NCBI GenBank assembly: GCA_965200435.1
Contig: OZ241337.1
Coordinates: forward strand, 186,001-250,000
DNA: 64,000 nt
Direction of reading: 5' to 3'
Source of the DNA: Bin75 sp965200435
GTDB lineage: Bacteria; Nitrospirota; Nitrospiria; Nitrospirales; UBA8639
Under the pieces are notes generated by a model. The model was not told the origin of the DNA. It searched no databases and saw only the letters and a program-made list of their open reading frames with translations. The translations under genes and the position numbers were made by a program. Below, piece after piece: positions 30,984 to 39,794 of the stretch. Within the stretch, counting starts at the first letter, position 1; each line of letters begins with the position of its first letter.

Positions 30984-32276
30984 GTGGCTTCCATATTTTC
31001 AATGGTGGTGGGGGTAGTTCTTGTACCACTATTAGGGTGTCTTGTCTGTCCCCCGGCGGGGGCACAAGACTTGCCGGACCAATCAATCGAATTCCTGGAG
31101 CCCCTCGAAATTGCCGACACTCTGGCCGATCAGGAAGAGCGGGAGATCAGCATACCCAAACCCGACACTACGACGTTGGTGTCGTTCGACGACTTCATGG
31201 TCGTCGCGATCCCCAGAAACCCCATCATACCACGAGACGAGTTTCAACTCGTGAGGGATTCCATCGCGGACCGCAAGGGACTGTGGCAATCCGTCCGACT
31301 AATGACGACACCGGCAGCACGCCGTATCGGCCTGACGGAACCCGACTTCGCAACAGGCATGCCGTTCGACGGCCTCAGAGTCGACGCGATTCCCAGAACT
31401 TCTATCGTCCCGCAGAACGGGCTTCAACTCGTGAGGGATTCCATCGCGGACCGTAAGGGACTGTGGCAATCCGTCCGACTGGTGATGGCTCCGCCGGAAC
31501 GCCGCATCGGATTGGCTGCCCCGGAGACCACAATGGTCGTGCCGTTCAGCGGCATCAGGGGCACCATGCGTTCCAAAACTTCCATCGTCCCGCAGAACGG
31601 GCTTCAACTCGTGAGGGATTCCATCGCGGACCGCAAGGGACTTCGGAAAACCGCCAGACTGATCAAATCCGAACGCCCCCCGTATCCGCAGACGGCTCGC
31701 CGGCAAGGCTGGGAAGGCACGGTCGTGTTACGCCTCACCATCGATGCCGGTGGGGGCGTAAAAAAAGTCACGACTCAAACAAGCTCGGGGTTTCCCGCGC
31801 TTGACCAGAGCGCCACGCAGTCCGTCAAAACGTGGCGATTCGATCCGGCGAGAGATGGAGAATTTCGCATTACCACCGTGGTCGACCTGCCTATCAGATT
31901 CGATCTTGACGAGTATGGAATCAAATTCTCGCGAGAGGAGCCCGAACCTGAACCCGAGCCTGAGCCCGTGAAGGTGCGGAAACCCGCCAGACTGATCAAA
32001 TCCGAACGTCCCGACTATCCTCAAGAGGCTCGCAAGGCAGGCTGGGAAGGTACGGTCGTGTTGCGCATTACCATCGGTTCCGGCGGGAACGTGGAAAACG
32101 TCACCATTCGAGAAAGCTCGGGATTTCCGGCGCTTGACGAGAGCGCCGCACAATCAGTCAAAACGTGGCAATTCACCCCGGCAAAAGTCGGAGACGATCC
32201 CATTTCCTCCGCAGTCGACCTGCCCGTCAGATTCGACCTCGAGGAATATCAACAGGAGACAGGAAGCACGGAATAA
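30984..32276 (+). CDS. Secreted protein with three 60-residue repeats and two TonB C-terminal domains
   Basis: The N-terminal hydrophobic stretch (residues 5-22) ends in PPAGAQ, a plausible signal-peptidase site; LLGC could be a weak lipobox. Residues 61-240 hold three repeats of exactly 60 residues (180 bp) with the core LQLVRDSIADRKGL. Residues 222-310 and 332-421 are two TonB-type C-terminal domains, each with GWEGTVVLR and SVKTW, separated by an EP-repeat linker at 318-328. Ordinary TonB has one such domain plus an ExbB-contacting anchor; this protein lacks a typical anchor. It is followed 21 bases later by a TonB-dependent receptor. GTG 30984 or ATG 31002 could be the start. Role unknown; it may bind the receptor's TonB box in the periplasm. 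Confidence 0.8.
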   Translation: MASIFSMVVGVVLVPLLGCLVCPPAGAQDLPDQSIEFLEPLEIADTLADQEEREISIPKPDTTTLVSFDDFMVVAIPRNPIIPRDEFQLVRDSIADRKGLWQSVRLMTTPAARRIGLTEPDFATGMPFDGLRVDAIPRTSIVPQNGLQLVRDSIADRKGLWQSVRLVMAPPERRIGLAAPETTMVVPFSGIRGTMRSKTSIVPQNGLQLVRDSIADRKGLRKTARLIKSERPPYPQTARRQGWEGTVVLRLTIDAGGGVKKVTTQTSSGFPALDQSATQSVKTWRFDPARDGEFRITTVVDLPIRFDLDEYGIKFSREEPEPEPEPEPVKVRKPARLIKSERPDYPQEARKAGWEGTVVLRITIGSGGNVENVTIRESSGFPALDESAAQSVKTWQFTPAKVGDDPISSAVDLPVRFDLEEYQQETGSTE

Positions 32277-32297
32277 ATAACGTAAGGAGGTCTGCTT

Positions 32298-34901
32298 ATG
32301 AACGTGTATCGAATCATGAAGACAATGATTGTCTTGTGTCTGTTGGCTGTTCCGATTCAACAGTCTCTTGCACAGGAAGCCTCGGATCAGGACACAGACG
32401 TTGTCAAACTTGAAGAAGTGATCGTGGTCGGGTCCCGTGTTCCGACCCGCTCGGCCCATGATTCTCCGGTGCCGATTGACGTGATTGAAGGGAAATCGAT
32501 GAGGAACTATGGGGTCAGGGACATGAACTCCCTACTGAGGGCCACCGTGCCGTCCTACAACGTCAACCAGCAACCCATTGGCGATGCGGCCACGCTGGTG
32601 CGCCCGGCGAACCTGCGCGGCCTGCCCCCGGACTCCACCCTGATCCTGATCAACGGCAAGCGTCGTCACCGGGGGTCCGTCCTCACGTTCCTGGGCGGTG
32701 GCATTTCGGACGGGGCCCACGCGCCCGACCTGGCCGTGATTCCGGCTATTGCCCTCAAGCGCGTGGAAGTCCTGCGCGACGGCGCGGCCGCGCAGTACGG
32801 GTCCGATGCCGTGGCCGGCGTCATGAATTTCCAGTTGAAAGACGCCCCCGACAGCGGCACGGCGGAAACCCGCTGGGGCCAGTATTATGCGGGAGACGGC
32901 GACACCGCCAGTATTGCGGCCAACTTTGGCGTGCCCCTGGCCCTTCCGTTCATCCAGTCCGGGTTTGCCAATTTCAGCTTCGAATATGGATCGTCAGACT
33001 GGACCAACCGCAGCATCCAACGCGACGATGCGCAGGCCCTGATTGACGCGGGCAACAGGCACGTGGTGAACAGCCGGTTCACTCGGAGTCCCAATGCCAT
33101 GGTCTGGGGCGCGCCCCAGGTTATCTATGACTATAAACTTTTCGGGAACCTCGGCATGAAACTGAACAGCAGGACCGAACTCTACGCCTTCGGCAACTAT
33201 GCCCAACGCAAAGTAGAAGGCGGGTTCTATTACCGTAATCCCAATACGCGAAACGGTGTATTCCAAAAGTCAAATGACACCGCTGACGAGGTTCTGGTCG
33301 CGGACCTGACCGGCGCGGGCTGCCCAACCGTGCCGGAGAACCCGGCGGCCGACTACAGCGATGTGTCGCTTCCCGCGAACTGCTTCATTTTCAACGAAAA
33401 ATTTCCCGGCGGATTCACCCCGTTTTTCGGGGGGACGGTGCGCGACTGGAGCGCGGCCGTGGGAGTCCGCGGGAACATCTCCCACGCCAACGTCTGGCTG
33501 GACGACTGGCACTATGACTTGAGCGCCGTGCTCGGCCAACACAGCACGGACTTCTTCATGAGAAACACCATCAATCCGCAACTCGCCGCAATGCGAACCA
33601 ATATTCCGACGGAATACAACCCCGGCATGTACACGGAGACGGACCACGTGATCAACCTGGATCTCTCCAGGTCTATGCAGACCGCCATGCTCCCCTCACC
33701 CCTGAACGTGGGCCTCGGCCTGGAATATCGGGTGGAGCAATTCGAGGTCACGGCCGGCGGGAGGAATTCCTGGTTCGCTGACGACAGTCCCGGAGGTCTG
33801 GCGGCGCAGGGCTTTGGTATCGGGTCCAACGGATTTGCCGGATTCTCACCCGATATCGCGGGGACATTCAACCGGGGCAGCTACGCCGGCTACGTTGACC
33901 TGGAAACCAACCTGAACAAGGACCTGCTGGTCGGTGTGGCCGGACGGTATGAGGACTTCGAAACCTTCGGCGACACCCTGAACGGCAAGTTCGGCACCCG
34001 TTGGCAGGCCACGTCCATGATGGCGCTTCGCGGCTCGGTCAGCACGGGATTCCGGGCACCGACCGTGGGACAGGCGAACATTCAGAACGTGACCACGGCG
34101 TTCGTCCAAGGGCAACTCGCTAACGTAGGAACCTATCCGGCGAACCATCCGGTTTCAATGCTACTAGAGGTTCCATCACTGAAGCCGGAAAAAGCCTTTA
34201 ACATATCAGCGGGCACGGTATTGGACGTCGGCAACCTGAACGTGACCATTGACTACTACCGGGTCCAGGTACGGGACCGTATCGCACGGAGTGCCCAACT
34301 TGCTTTGGATCCAGATCAGCGTGCTGAGGCGCGACGTTTAGGCTATGCAGATATCGAGAAGGTGGCCTACTATGCCAACGCGTTCGATACCACCACCAAC
34401 GGGGTGGACATCGTGGCGACCTATCCGATGCAGTTCGCCGGAGGGACCACCCTCTGGACGTTCGCGGGCAACTATAACCGGAGCGAGGTCACCGACATCA
34501 ATCTTCCAGATGCTATTTATGATGACTCTTTAATCCAGCGTGACAAGCGGATAATCCAGTTGGAAAAAACCCTGCCTTGGTTCAGATTCACGTTGACGGG
34601 CGACCACAGGCAGGGACCCTGGCGGTTCCTGGGCCGGCTCTACTGGTACAACGGTTTTACGGAGTTTACGACTGACGGTGATGTTGAAAGCCGTGTCGAC
34701 GCCGGTCCGCAGTGGATCGTGGACTTTGAAACGTCGTACACCATGAAAACCGGGCTGACCATCTCGGCCGGAGCGCAAAACCTGTTCGAGTCGTTTCCGG
34801 ACAGATCGCAGCCCGGGGTTTCGGGCACGAAGTATCCCGAATATTCACCCTTTGGATTCAACGGCGGATTCTATTACCTGAGAGCGTTGTATGCATTCTA
34901 A
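32298..34901 (+). CDS. TonB-dependent outer-membrane receptor
   Basis: An 867-residue receptor with signal peptide (cleavage after QQSLA), a TonB-box-like VVKLEEVIVVGSR, and a plug domain (PIDVIEGKSM ... LRGLPPDSTLILINGKRR ... EVLRDGAAAQYGSDAVAG). A long beta-barrel follows, ending in aromatic-rich FYYLRALYAF. The terminal Phe is the usual BAM signal. TAAGGAGG lies at the expected distance before ATG 32298. The ligand is unknown; the NGKRRHRG plug type is not one I can tie to a substrate. Its TAA stop is part of the target duplication of a MITE. It belongs with the preceding tandem-TonB gene and the TonB-ExbBD genes beyond the MITE. Confidence 0.92.
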   Translation: MNVYRIMKTMIVLCLLAVPIQQSLAQEASDQDTDVVKLEEVIVVGSRVPTRSAHDSPVPIDVIEGKSMRNYGVRDMNSLLRATVPSYNVNQQPIGDAATLVRPANLRGLPPDSTLILINGKRRHRGSVLTFLGGGISDGAHAPDLAVIPAIALKRVEVLRDGAAAQYGSDAVAGVMNFQLKDAPDSGTAETRWGQYYAGDGDTASIAANFGVPLALPFIQSGFANFSFEYGSSDWTNRSIQRDDAQALIDAGNRHVVNSRFTRSPNAMVWGAPQVIYDYKLFGNLGMKLNSRTELYAFGNYAQRKVEGGFYYRNPNTRNGVFQKSNDTADEVLVADLTGAGCPTVPENPAADYSDVSLPANCFIFNEKFPGGFTPFFGGTVRDWSAAVGVRGNISHANVWLDDWHYDLSAVLGQHSTDFFMRNTINPQLAAMRTNIPTEYNPGMYTETDHVINLDLSRSMQTAMLPSPLNVGLGLEYRVEQFEVTAGGRNSWFADDSPGGLAAQGFGIGSNGFAGFSPDIAGTFNRGSYAGYVDLETNLNKDLLVGVAGRYEDFETFGDTLNGKFGTRWQATSMMALRGSVSTGFRAPTVGQANIQNVTTAFVQGQLANVGTYPANHPVSMLLEVPSLKPEKAFNISAGTVLDVGNLNVTIDYYRVQVRDRIARSAQLALDPDQRAEARRLGYADIEKVAYYANAFDTTTNGVDIVATYPMQFAGGTTLWTFAGNYNRSEVTDINLPDAIYDDSLIQRDKRIIQLEKTLPWFRFTLTGDHRQGPWRFLGRLYWYNGFTEFTTDGDVESRVDAGPQWIVDFETSYTMKTGLTISAGAQNLFESFPDRSQPGVSGTKYPEYSPFGFNGGFYYLRALYAF

Positions 34902-35043
34902 GGAACCTCTGATTTATTGCACTATCGGGCGCATGGCGGCGTTGTGTCCTCGCTCAACTCTCGACTATCCACTTGATATGTCTCGGGTTTCACTGCGGCA
35001 CGCCTTGCCCTGCATCCCGCTATCACAATTAATCAGAGGTTCC
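34902..35043 (+). mobile_element. 142-bp MITE, copy 3, at the receptor stop codon
   Basis: 142 bases with GGAACCTCTGATT ends. The CTAA duplication is at 34898-34901 and 35044-35047. The left CTAA is the last base of the terminal Phe codon plus TAA of the receptor gene (TTC TAA), so insertion left the protein unchanged. It lies between the receptor gene and the TPR-TonB-ExbB-ExbD genes and could act as a hairpin attenuator. The interior differs slightly from copies 1 and 2 (for example GATTTATTGCACTATCGG). Confidence 0.88.
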
Positions 35044-35188
35044 CTAAGCGGCTGGGCCGGCATTCACGCCAGTCACCCCCACCCTTCTCCTCCCTATGGG
35101 AGAGGGGGAGAAGGGTGGGAACTTCCGAATCTGAACGTGGGGAATCCCGTTTTTATTACAAACCCCTTACAAACCATATAGAGGCGTT

Positions 35189-36241
35189 ATGAACAGACAA
35201 CTCTTGCAAATCATGTCAATCGGTGTCCTGGGCCTCATGCTGAGCCTGACCCCTCTCACAAGCCTAGCGGCAGATGAGGCCCAAACCTTGTTCAACCAGG
35301 GCGCGAGCCACGCGAATAAGGGAGAATTCCAGGAAGCCGCCAAAGCCCTGAAACAGGCATTGGAAGTGTTTCCCCGTTTTGCCGCGGCTCATCATCTGCT
35401 GGGGGTCGTCTCATTTACGGGCCTACAACAACCCGACCAAGCAGTCACTCACCTGAAAAAAGCCGTTGAACTGCACCCCAATTTCGCCAGGGCTTATCTG
35501 GACCTCGGGTTGGTCTATCAGCATCAGAAGAACCTGGAGGCAGCCAAAACGGCGCTCAAGAAAGCCATGGAGATCTATCCGCGCTCTGCCGATGCGCAAC
35601 TGAACCTGGCGTTTACCTATGACCAACTGGATGAACGCGAACAAGCCATCGGCGCCTACCAGTCCGTGCTGAAACAGGATCCCAACCAACTCACCGCCCT
35701 GTTTAACCTGGCTACGCTCTATGATCTGCAGGGTGACGCGGACAAGGCGACGCAGCAACTGCAAAAACTGACGAGCATAGACCCTCAGGACGCTAACGCC
35801 TGGCTCCTGCTAGCCCAGTTATCCGAAAAGACCCAACGCGAAAAGCCGGCGATCGAAGCGTACCAAAAGGCCTTGCAAATCTCACCTGACTTGCTTGACG
35901 CTCATTACGCCCTGGGGTATCTCATGCAAGCCCAGGATCAGACGGAACAAGCGGTTACGCATTTCCAGGAGGTGGTCCGCCTGAATCCGAATCACGCCGA
36001 AGCACAACTCAACCTGGGCGTGCTCTTTGCGAACCTCGACAAGCTCGATCAAGCCGAGAAGGCCTATCTGTCCGCCCTGAAGTCGAACCCAAACCTGGTC
36101 GAAGGCTATTACAACCTGGGGGTCTTCTACGAGTTTCACCGCAAGGATACGGATCGCGCCCTCGAACAATACCGTAAATACATCGAACTCGGCGGCCAGG
36201 ACGACCGAGTCCGAAAGCTCCTGGAAAAAGTCGGATCGTGA
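35189..36241 (+). CDS. Secreted TPR-repeat protein of the TonB cluster
   Basis: 350 residues. The signal peptide ends around TSLAADE, then about nine 34-residue TPR units fill the rest (for example ALEVFPRFAAAHHLLG, AVELHPNFARAYLDLG, AEAQLNLGVLF). TPR proteins are scaffolds, so this one probably holds periplasmic or outer-membrane partners of the TonB system. ATG 35189 lies about 145 bases after the MITE. The gap has a C/T hairpin (CCCTTCTCC ... GGGAGAAGGG) at about 35088-35118 that may end receptor transcription. The stop overlaps the GTG of tonB. Confidence 0.85.
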   Translation: MNRQLLQIMSIGVLGLMLSLTPLTSLAADEAQTLFNQGASHANKGEFQEAAKALKQALEVFPRFAAAHHLLGVVSFTGLQQPDQAVTHLKKAVELHPNFARAYLDLGLVYQHQKNLEAAKTALKKAMEIYPRSADAQLNLAFTYDQLDEREQAIGAYQSVLKQDPNQLTALFNLATLYDLQGDADKATQQLQKLTSIDPQDANAWLLLAQLSEKTQREKPAIEAYQKALQISPDLLDAHYALGYLMQAQDQTEQAVTHFQEVVRLNPNHAEAQLNLGVLFANLDKLDQAEKAYLSALKSNPNLVEGYYNLGVFYEFHRKDTDRALEQYRKYIELGGQDDRVRKLLEKVGS

Positions 36242-37137
36242 ACCATGTCGCCTCCATGAATGTTTTCGAGCAGGAGTCGTCCTTTCTGCGATTCGGGACA
36301 TGGTCCGTTCTGCTGCACGTTCTCTTTTTCGTGTTCATCAGTTTCGTGCATTTTTCTCTTGACGTGGAAAAACCCCCGCCGACGGTCAAGGTCACCTTCG
36401 TTGAAACCCCGGCACCCGAACCCGAACCTGAGCCCCAGACCCCGCCCATGCTCCAGCCACAACGGGTGCAACCGCAGCCGCTTCAATCGAAACCGATGCC
36501 GTCTGCGCCGCAACCGCCCGATCTTGCTCAGCCGGTTGAGATGCCCAAGGTCGTCCAAGCCCAGCCGCCGCCACAACAACCACCTTCTCAGCCGTTGAAA
36601 CGGCGAATGCTTCAGGATAGCCGTGCCACGGACACCTTACAAGCACGAAACCTGACCAAAGTCGCGTCACGCCGCACCTCTCTCCCGACAACGAAAACCA
36701 AGGTTGATGATCCGCCGTCAATGTTCGTCCCCGGATTTTCGACCATCGCCGCCCTGGAAGGAGCCGCGACCAAGCACGTTGTGCGTTCGTCTTTACCGTC
36801 GACAACTCCCGGCCGTTCAAAGAAAACTCTGGAGGCCACTCGTGGCGAAGCACAAACCATGACAAGCATCGGGGTGTTACGATCCGTTCATCCGGTGTAT
36901 CCATTGATCGCCAAAAAGTCCGGGTGGGAAGGGACGGTACTCGTTCGCGTGACGGTTGAGCCAAACGGCAGGGCCAGTAAGGTCGTCGTAAGCCGGAGCA
37001 GCGGACATACAGTTTTGGATGACGCAGCGATTCAAGCCCTCAAACGATGGACGTTCCGCCCTGCACGGGACGGGAACATCCCGATTCGCAGCGTCGCCAT
37101 CATTCCTCTCAAGTTTTCTTTGAACAAACAAGGCTAA
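36238..37137 (+). CDS. tonB: TonB energy-transducing protein
   Basis: TonB transmits proton-motive force from ExbB-ExbD to outer-membrane receptors. It has an N-terminal membrane helix at residues ~22-42 with a His (LLHVLFFVF), a Pro-rich spacer at ~56-120 (EPEPEP, QPPPQQPPSQP), and a TonB C-terminal domain at ~212-296 (VHPVYPLIAKKSGWEGTVLVR, ALKRWTFRPARDG). GTG 36238 overlaps the TPR gene stop in GTGA. ATG 36256 is an alternative start without a better ribosome site. The C-terminal domain shares GWEGTV with the tandem-domain protein of the same cluster, pointing to a common origin. Confidence 0.92.
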   Translation: MNHVASMNVFEQESSFLRFGTWSVLLHVLFFVFISFVHFSLDVEKPPPTVKVTFVETPAPEPEPEPQTPPMLQPQRVQPQPLQSKPMPSAPQPPDLAQPVEMPKVVQAQPPPQQPPSQPLKRRMLQDSRATDTLQARNLTKVASRRTSLPTTKTKVDDPPSMFVPGFSTIAALEGAATKHVVRSSLPSTTPGRSKKTLEATRGEAQTMTSIGVLRSVHPVYPLIAKKSGWEGTVLVRVTVEPNGRASKVVVSRSSGHTVLDDAAIQALKRWTFRPARDGNIPIRSVAIIPLKFSLNKQG

Positions 37138-37167
37138 CTCCATTTTCAACCATAAGGATCACACGCC

Positions 37168-37791
37168 ATGATTGACATGTCATTTGCTTTCGTCAAAGTC
37201 CTGATGGCCGGCGGATGGCTCATGCTTCCCATCATCCTGTCTTCGCTGGTGGCCTTGGCCATTATTCTTGAACGGGGCTGGTTTTTTTACCAGATCCCCT
37301 CTGCCGTGAAGGCCGATGAGGTGATTGAACTGGTCGCCCAGGGAAAAGTCGACGACGCGCTCTCTCTCAGCGAGCAGTCGCCGCATCCCGTGCTTCGGGT
37401 GTTAGCCTCGGGCATCCGCTCGCGCGCCGCCGCTCCGGAGAAAGCCATGGAAGCCACGGGCATGGTCGAGGTGAGCCTCATGAAACGCGGCTTTCCTTCG
37501 CTGGACACCATCATTACGCTCTCCCCGTTGTTGGGATTGTTGGGCACCATCATCGGGATGATCGATTCCTTCGGTATCATGGCCATTGAAGGTATGGGGA
37601 GCCCTCATGCCGTCACCGGCGGGGTCGCCGAAGCGTTAATCTGTACGGCCGGCGGCATTGCCGTTGCCGTGCTGGCCCTCATTCCCTATAACTACTTCGT
37701 GGCCCGGACGGAACGCCTGACCGAAGAGATCGAACACTATGCCACGCGCAATGAATCGGCCCTGCAAACCACGGCGGTGGTGCTGTCATGA
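37168..37791 (+). CDS. exbB: ExbB-type proton-channel subunit
   Basis: 207 residues with three membrane helices. LITERGW-like ALAIILERGWFFY follows helix 1. TIITLSPLLGLLGTIIGMI and GGVAEALICTAGGIAVAVLAL form the conserved channel helices of the MotA/TolQ/ExbB family. It works with ExbD to energise TonB at the inner membrane. Placement between tonB and exbD favours ExbB over TolQ. Its last bases ATGA overlap the exbD start. Confidence 0.93.
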   Translation: MIDMSFAFVKVLMAGGWLMLPIILSSLVALAIILERGWFFYQIPSAVKADEVIELVAQGKVDDALSLSEQSPHPVLRVLASGIRSRAAAPEKAMEATGMVEVSLMKRGFPSLDTIITLSPLLGLLGTIIGMIDSFGIMAIEGMGSPHAVTGGVAEALICTAGGIAVAVLALIPYNYFVARTERLTEEIEHYATRNESALQTTAVVLS

Positions 37792-38201
37792 AACTGTCTA
37801 CGTCTGAAAAGAAAAAAGCCCGGATCGAGATTATTCCCATGATCGACACCATGTTTTTTCTCCTGGTGTTTTTCATGATCTCCACTCTGTCCATGACCCT
37901 CCAGAGAGGCATGGAAGTGAACCTGCCGAAGGCCAGTTCCGCGTCGGATGATCTTCCCGAACAAGTCACCCTCACGATCTCCAGTGAAGGCGAACTCTTC
38001 TTTAATAAAGACCGTTGCACGATCTCGGAACTCGAACTGCGGCTCCACGATCTCCTGTATTACGGAGAAAAGCCCGCGGTGGTCATTAACGCCGATGAGG
38101 CGGTTTCCCATGGTCAAGTGATCGAGGTTATGGATGCCGTGCGAGAAGCCGGCATTTTCGACTTTGCGATTGCGACCAAGCCCGACAAGGCTGCCTCGTA
38201 G
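37788..38201 (+). CDS. exbD: ExbD-type biopolymer transport protein
   Basis: 137 residues with one N-terminal membrane helix starting EIIPMIDTMFFLLVFFM. Asp20 corresponds to the essential channel Asp of ExbD. A periplasmic domain follows, ending IFDFAIATKP. It overlaps exbB by 4 bases and closes the TPR-tonB-exbB-exbD run. The next gene converges from the other side, 53 bases away; no strong terminator is seen in between. Confidence 0.93.
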   Translation: MKLSTSEKKKARIEIIPMIDTMFFLLVFFMISTLSMTLQRGMEVNLPKASSASDDLPEQVTLTISSEGELFFNKDRCTISELELRLHDLLYYGEKPAVVINADEAVSHGQVIEVMDAVREAGIFDFAIATKPDKAAS

Positions 38202-38254
38202 CACGTGCGCCATCAGTGCCCGGAACCGGCACCCCTGTCCCCTCTGTCGTCATT

Positions 38255-39403
38255 CTAGAGTGTTCTCGTCCGAAGCACGTCGACAAAATCCGGAAAGGGG
38301 AGGATTTCAATGCCGTCCTGCGTCGCTCGACGACTTTGGCCGCAGTACACCACCATTCTTCTCCTGATCCCTTTCAGGCCGGAAATCGCCCGAAGACCCT
38401 TGAGGTGTTCGGGTCGAATGGTTTGAGCGGATTTGGCTTCGATGGCGATTGTGTCTTTTCCTTGAGTCAGGAGAAAATCCACCTCGACGTGTTTGGATTC
38501 TGCGGGAGACCAGTACAACAATTCTTCGATGTCGCCAAACGTGTCTTTTTGAAACGTCAACAAGGTAAAAATCAATCCTTCAAACAGCGGGCCTTTCTCG
38601 TCTATCGTCAAAGGCCCGTATTGGTGTTTGATCGCTCGAACCAGGCCCGGATCGATAAAATAACATTTTGGGCGTTTACGCTCACGAACGCGCAGCTTGG
38701 CATCATAGGCGCTGAGGGTCTTGAGGAGGAGCGTATCCTGTAAGATCTGAAAAAATCCCGAAACCGTCGGGCGTCCGACCTCGCAGTCTCTGGCAATATT
38801 CGACAGGTTGATCGTCTGTCCGTGGAAGAGCGCCGCGACGGGAAGAAAACGGGAAAACCCCCCAAGGTTGCGAACGAGAGCCTCGGCCTGAATTTCTTCT
38901 TTGAGATACGTTTGGACGTAGCTTTTCAAGGTTTCTCGCTTGTCTTCGGCTTGATGGACAAGTGGGATGGTCCCCGTTTCCAACGCCGCATTCAGGCAAA
39001 AATCTTCTCCCATTTCCATCGGAGTCAACGGATACAGATAACGAGTGCTGGCCCTTCCTGCCAGTAAATTGACTCCTGCACGCCGCAGTTTTCGCGCACT
39101 GGAGCCCGTGAGAATAAAGCGCAGCCGTTTATCCTCAATCAGACGATGAATCTCGTTTAATAAATTGGGCAGGCGCTGGATTTCGTCAATGAAGACCCAT
39201 GCTCCGGCTTGTAATGCGTATAATTCTTCGTAAAACGTCCCGGGTCTGGCAAGATACCGTTGGAATTTTTCTTCATCCAGGAGAGAGACCTCATGGGTTG
39301 CCAAGTGGAGGGTGCGAACCAACGTGGTTTTTCCCGTACCTCTTGGGCCCAACAGAAAGAAACTGGACTTGGGGCATTCAAAAAGGCGCGTATAAAATTG
39401 CAT
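38255..39403 (-). CDS. AAA-type ATPase with DUF4143 domain
   Basis: 382 residues. Walker A is GPRGTGKTT at 19-27, Walker B WVFIDEIQ at about 69-76, then FILTGSSARKLRR (sensor-like). The DUF4143 C-terminal part contains VEVDFLL and IAIEAKSA, a nuclease-like strand pattern (D-x13-ExK). Such proteins are widespread accessory genes, sometimes linked with toxin-antitoxin or defence functions, but their activity is not established. Upstream is an AT-rich stretch (39404-39440). It has no partner gene here. Confidence 0.8.
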   Translation of the reverse strand: MQFYTRLFECPKSSFFLLGPRGTGKTTLVRTLHLATHEVSLLDEEKFQRYLARPGTFYEELYALQAGAWVFIDEIQRLPNLLNEIHRLIEDKRLRFILTGSSARKLRRAGVNLLAGRASTRYLYPLTPMEMGEDFCLNAALETGTIPLVHQAEDKRETLKSYVQTYLKEEIQAEALVRNLGGFSRFLPVAALFHGQTINLSNIARDCEVGRPTVSGFFQILQDTLLLKTLSAYDAKLRVRERKRPKCYFIDPGLVRAIKHQYGPLTIDEKGPLFEGLIFTLLTFQKDTFGDIEELLYWSPAESKHVEVDFLLTQGKDTIAIEAKSAQTIRPEHLKGLRAISGLKGIRRRMVVYCGQSRRATQDGIEILPFPDFVDVLRTRTL

Positions 39404-39571
39404 AGCATGACATTATAAAACGACGTAATTTAATGTCAATGTATACAAAAATTTCGAGAAATCAGAAAGGAAACCGTTTGGTTGTCCCGCAACTGGGTGC
39501 TTCAAAAGGAAGGCGGGATGCAATCCCGCCTTCCTCCTTCATTCAGGATCGTCAATGTTCAGTAGTTGTAA

Positions 39572-39641
39572 GTCGGGTTAGCCGAAGGCGTAACCCTGCA
39601 CCGCGCTTCATATCGGATTACGCTCTGCTAATCCGACCTAC
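39572..39641. repeat. Pair of REP-like palindromes
   Basis: Two neighbouring palindromes: GTCGGGTTAGCC ... GGCGTAACCC (39572-39597) and TCGGATTACG ... TAATCCGACCTAC (39613-39641). They belong to the REP-like family dispersed across this window. They directly precede MITE copy 4, in the gap between the ATPase gene and the receptor pseudogene. Confidence 0.65.
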
Positions 39642-39652
39642 CTTCCTCCTAA

Positions 39653-39794
39653 GGAACCTCTGATTTCGTATGATAGCGGGATGCAGGGCAAGGCGTCCCG
39701 GAGCGAAACCCGAAGCGTATCAGAGAGAGAGGTGAGGGTTGAGCGAGGACACCACGCCGCCATGCGCCCGATCGTGCACGAAATCAGAGGTTCC
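39653..39794 (-). mobile_element. 142-bp MITE, copy 4, at the stop codon of the receptor pseudogene
   Basis: 142 bases in the orientation opposite to the other copies, with 13-bp inverted ends and a CTAA duplication at 39649-39652 and 39795-39798. On the minus strand that duplication is the end of TTT TAG, the terminal Phe and stop of the receptor pseudogene. This is the same placement as copy 3. Confidence 0.88.

Noticed and set aside
38255..39403. DUF4143 ATPase as part of an anti-phage defence island
   Set aside because: It stands alone between transport genes with no recognisable defence partners.
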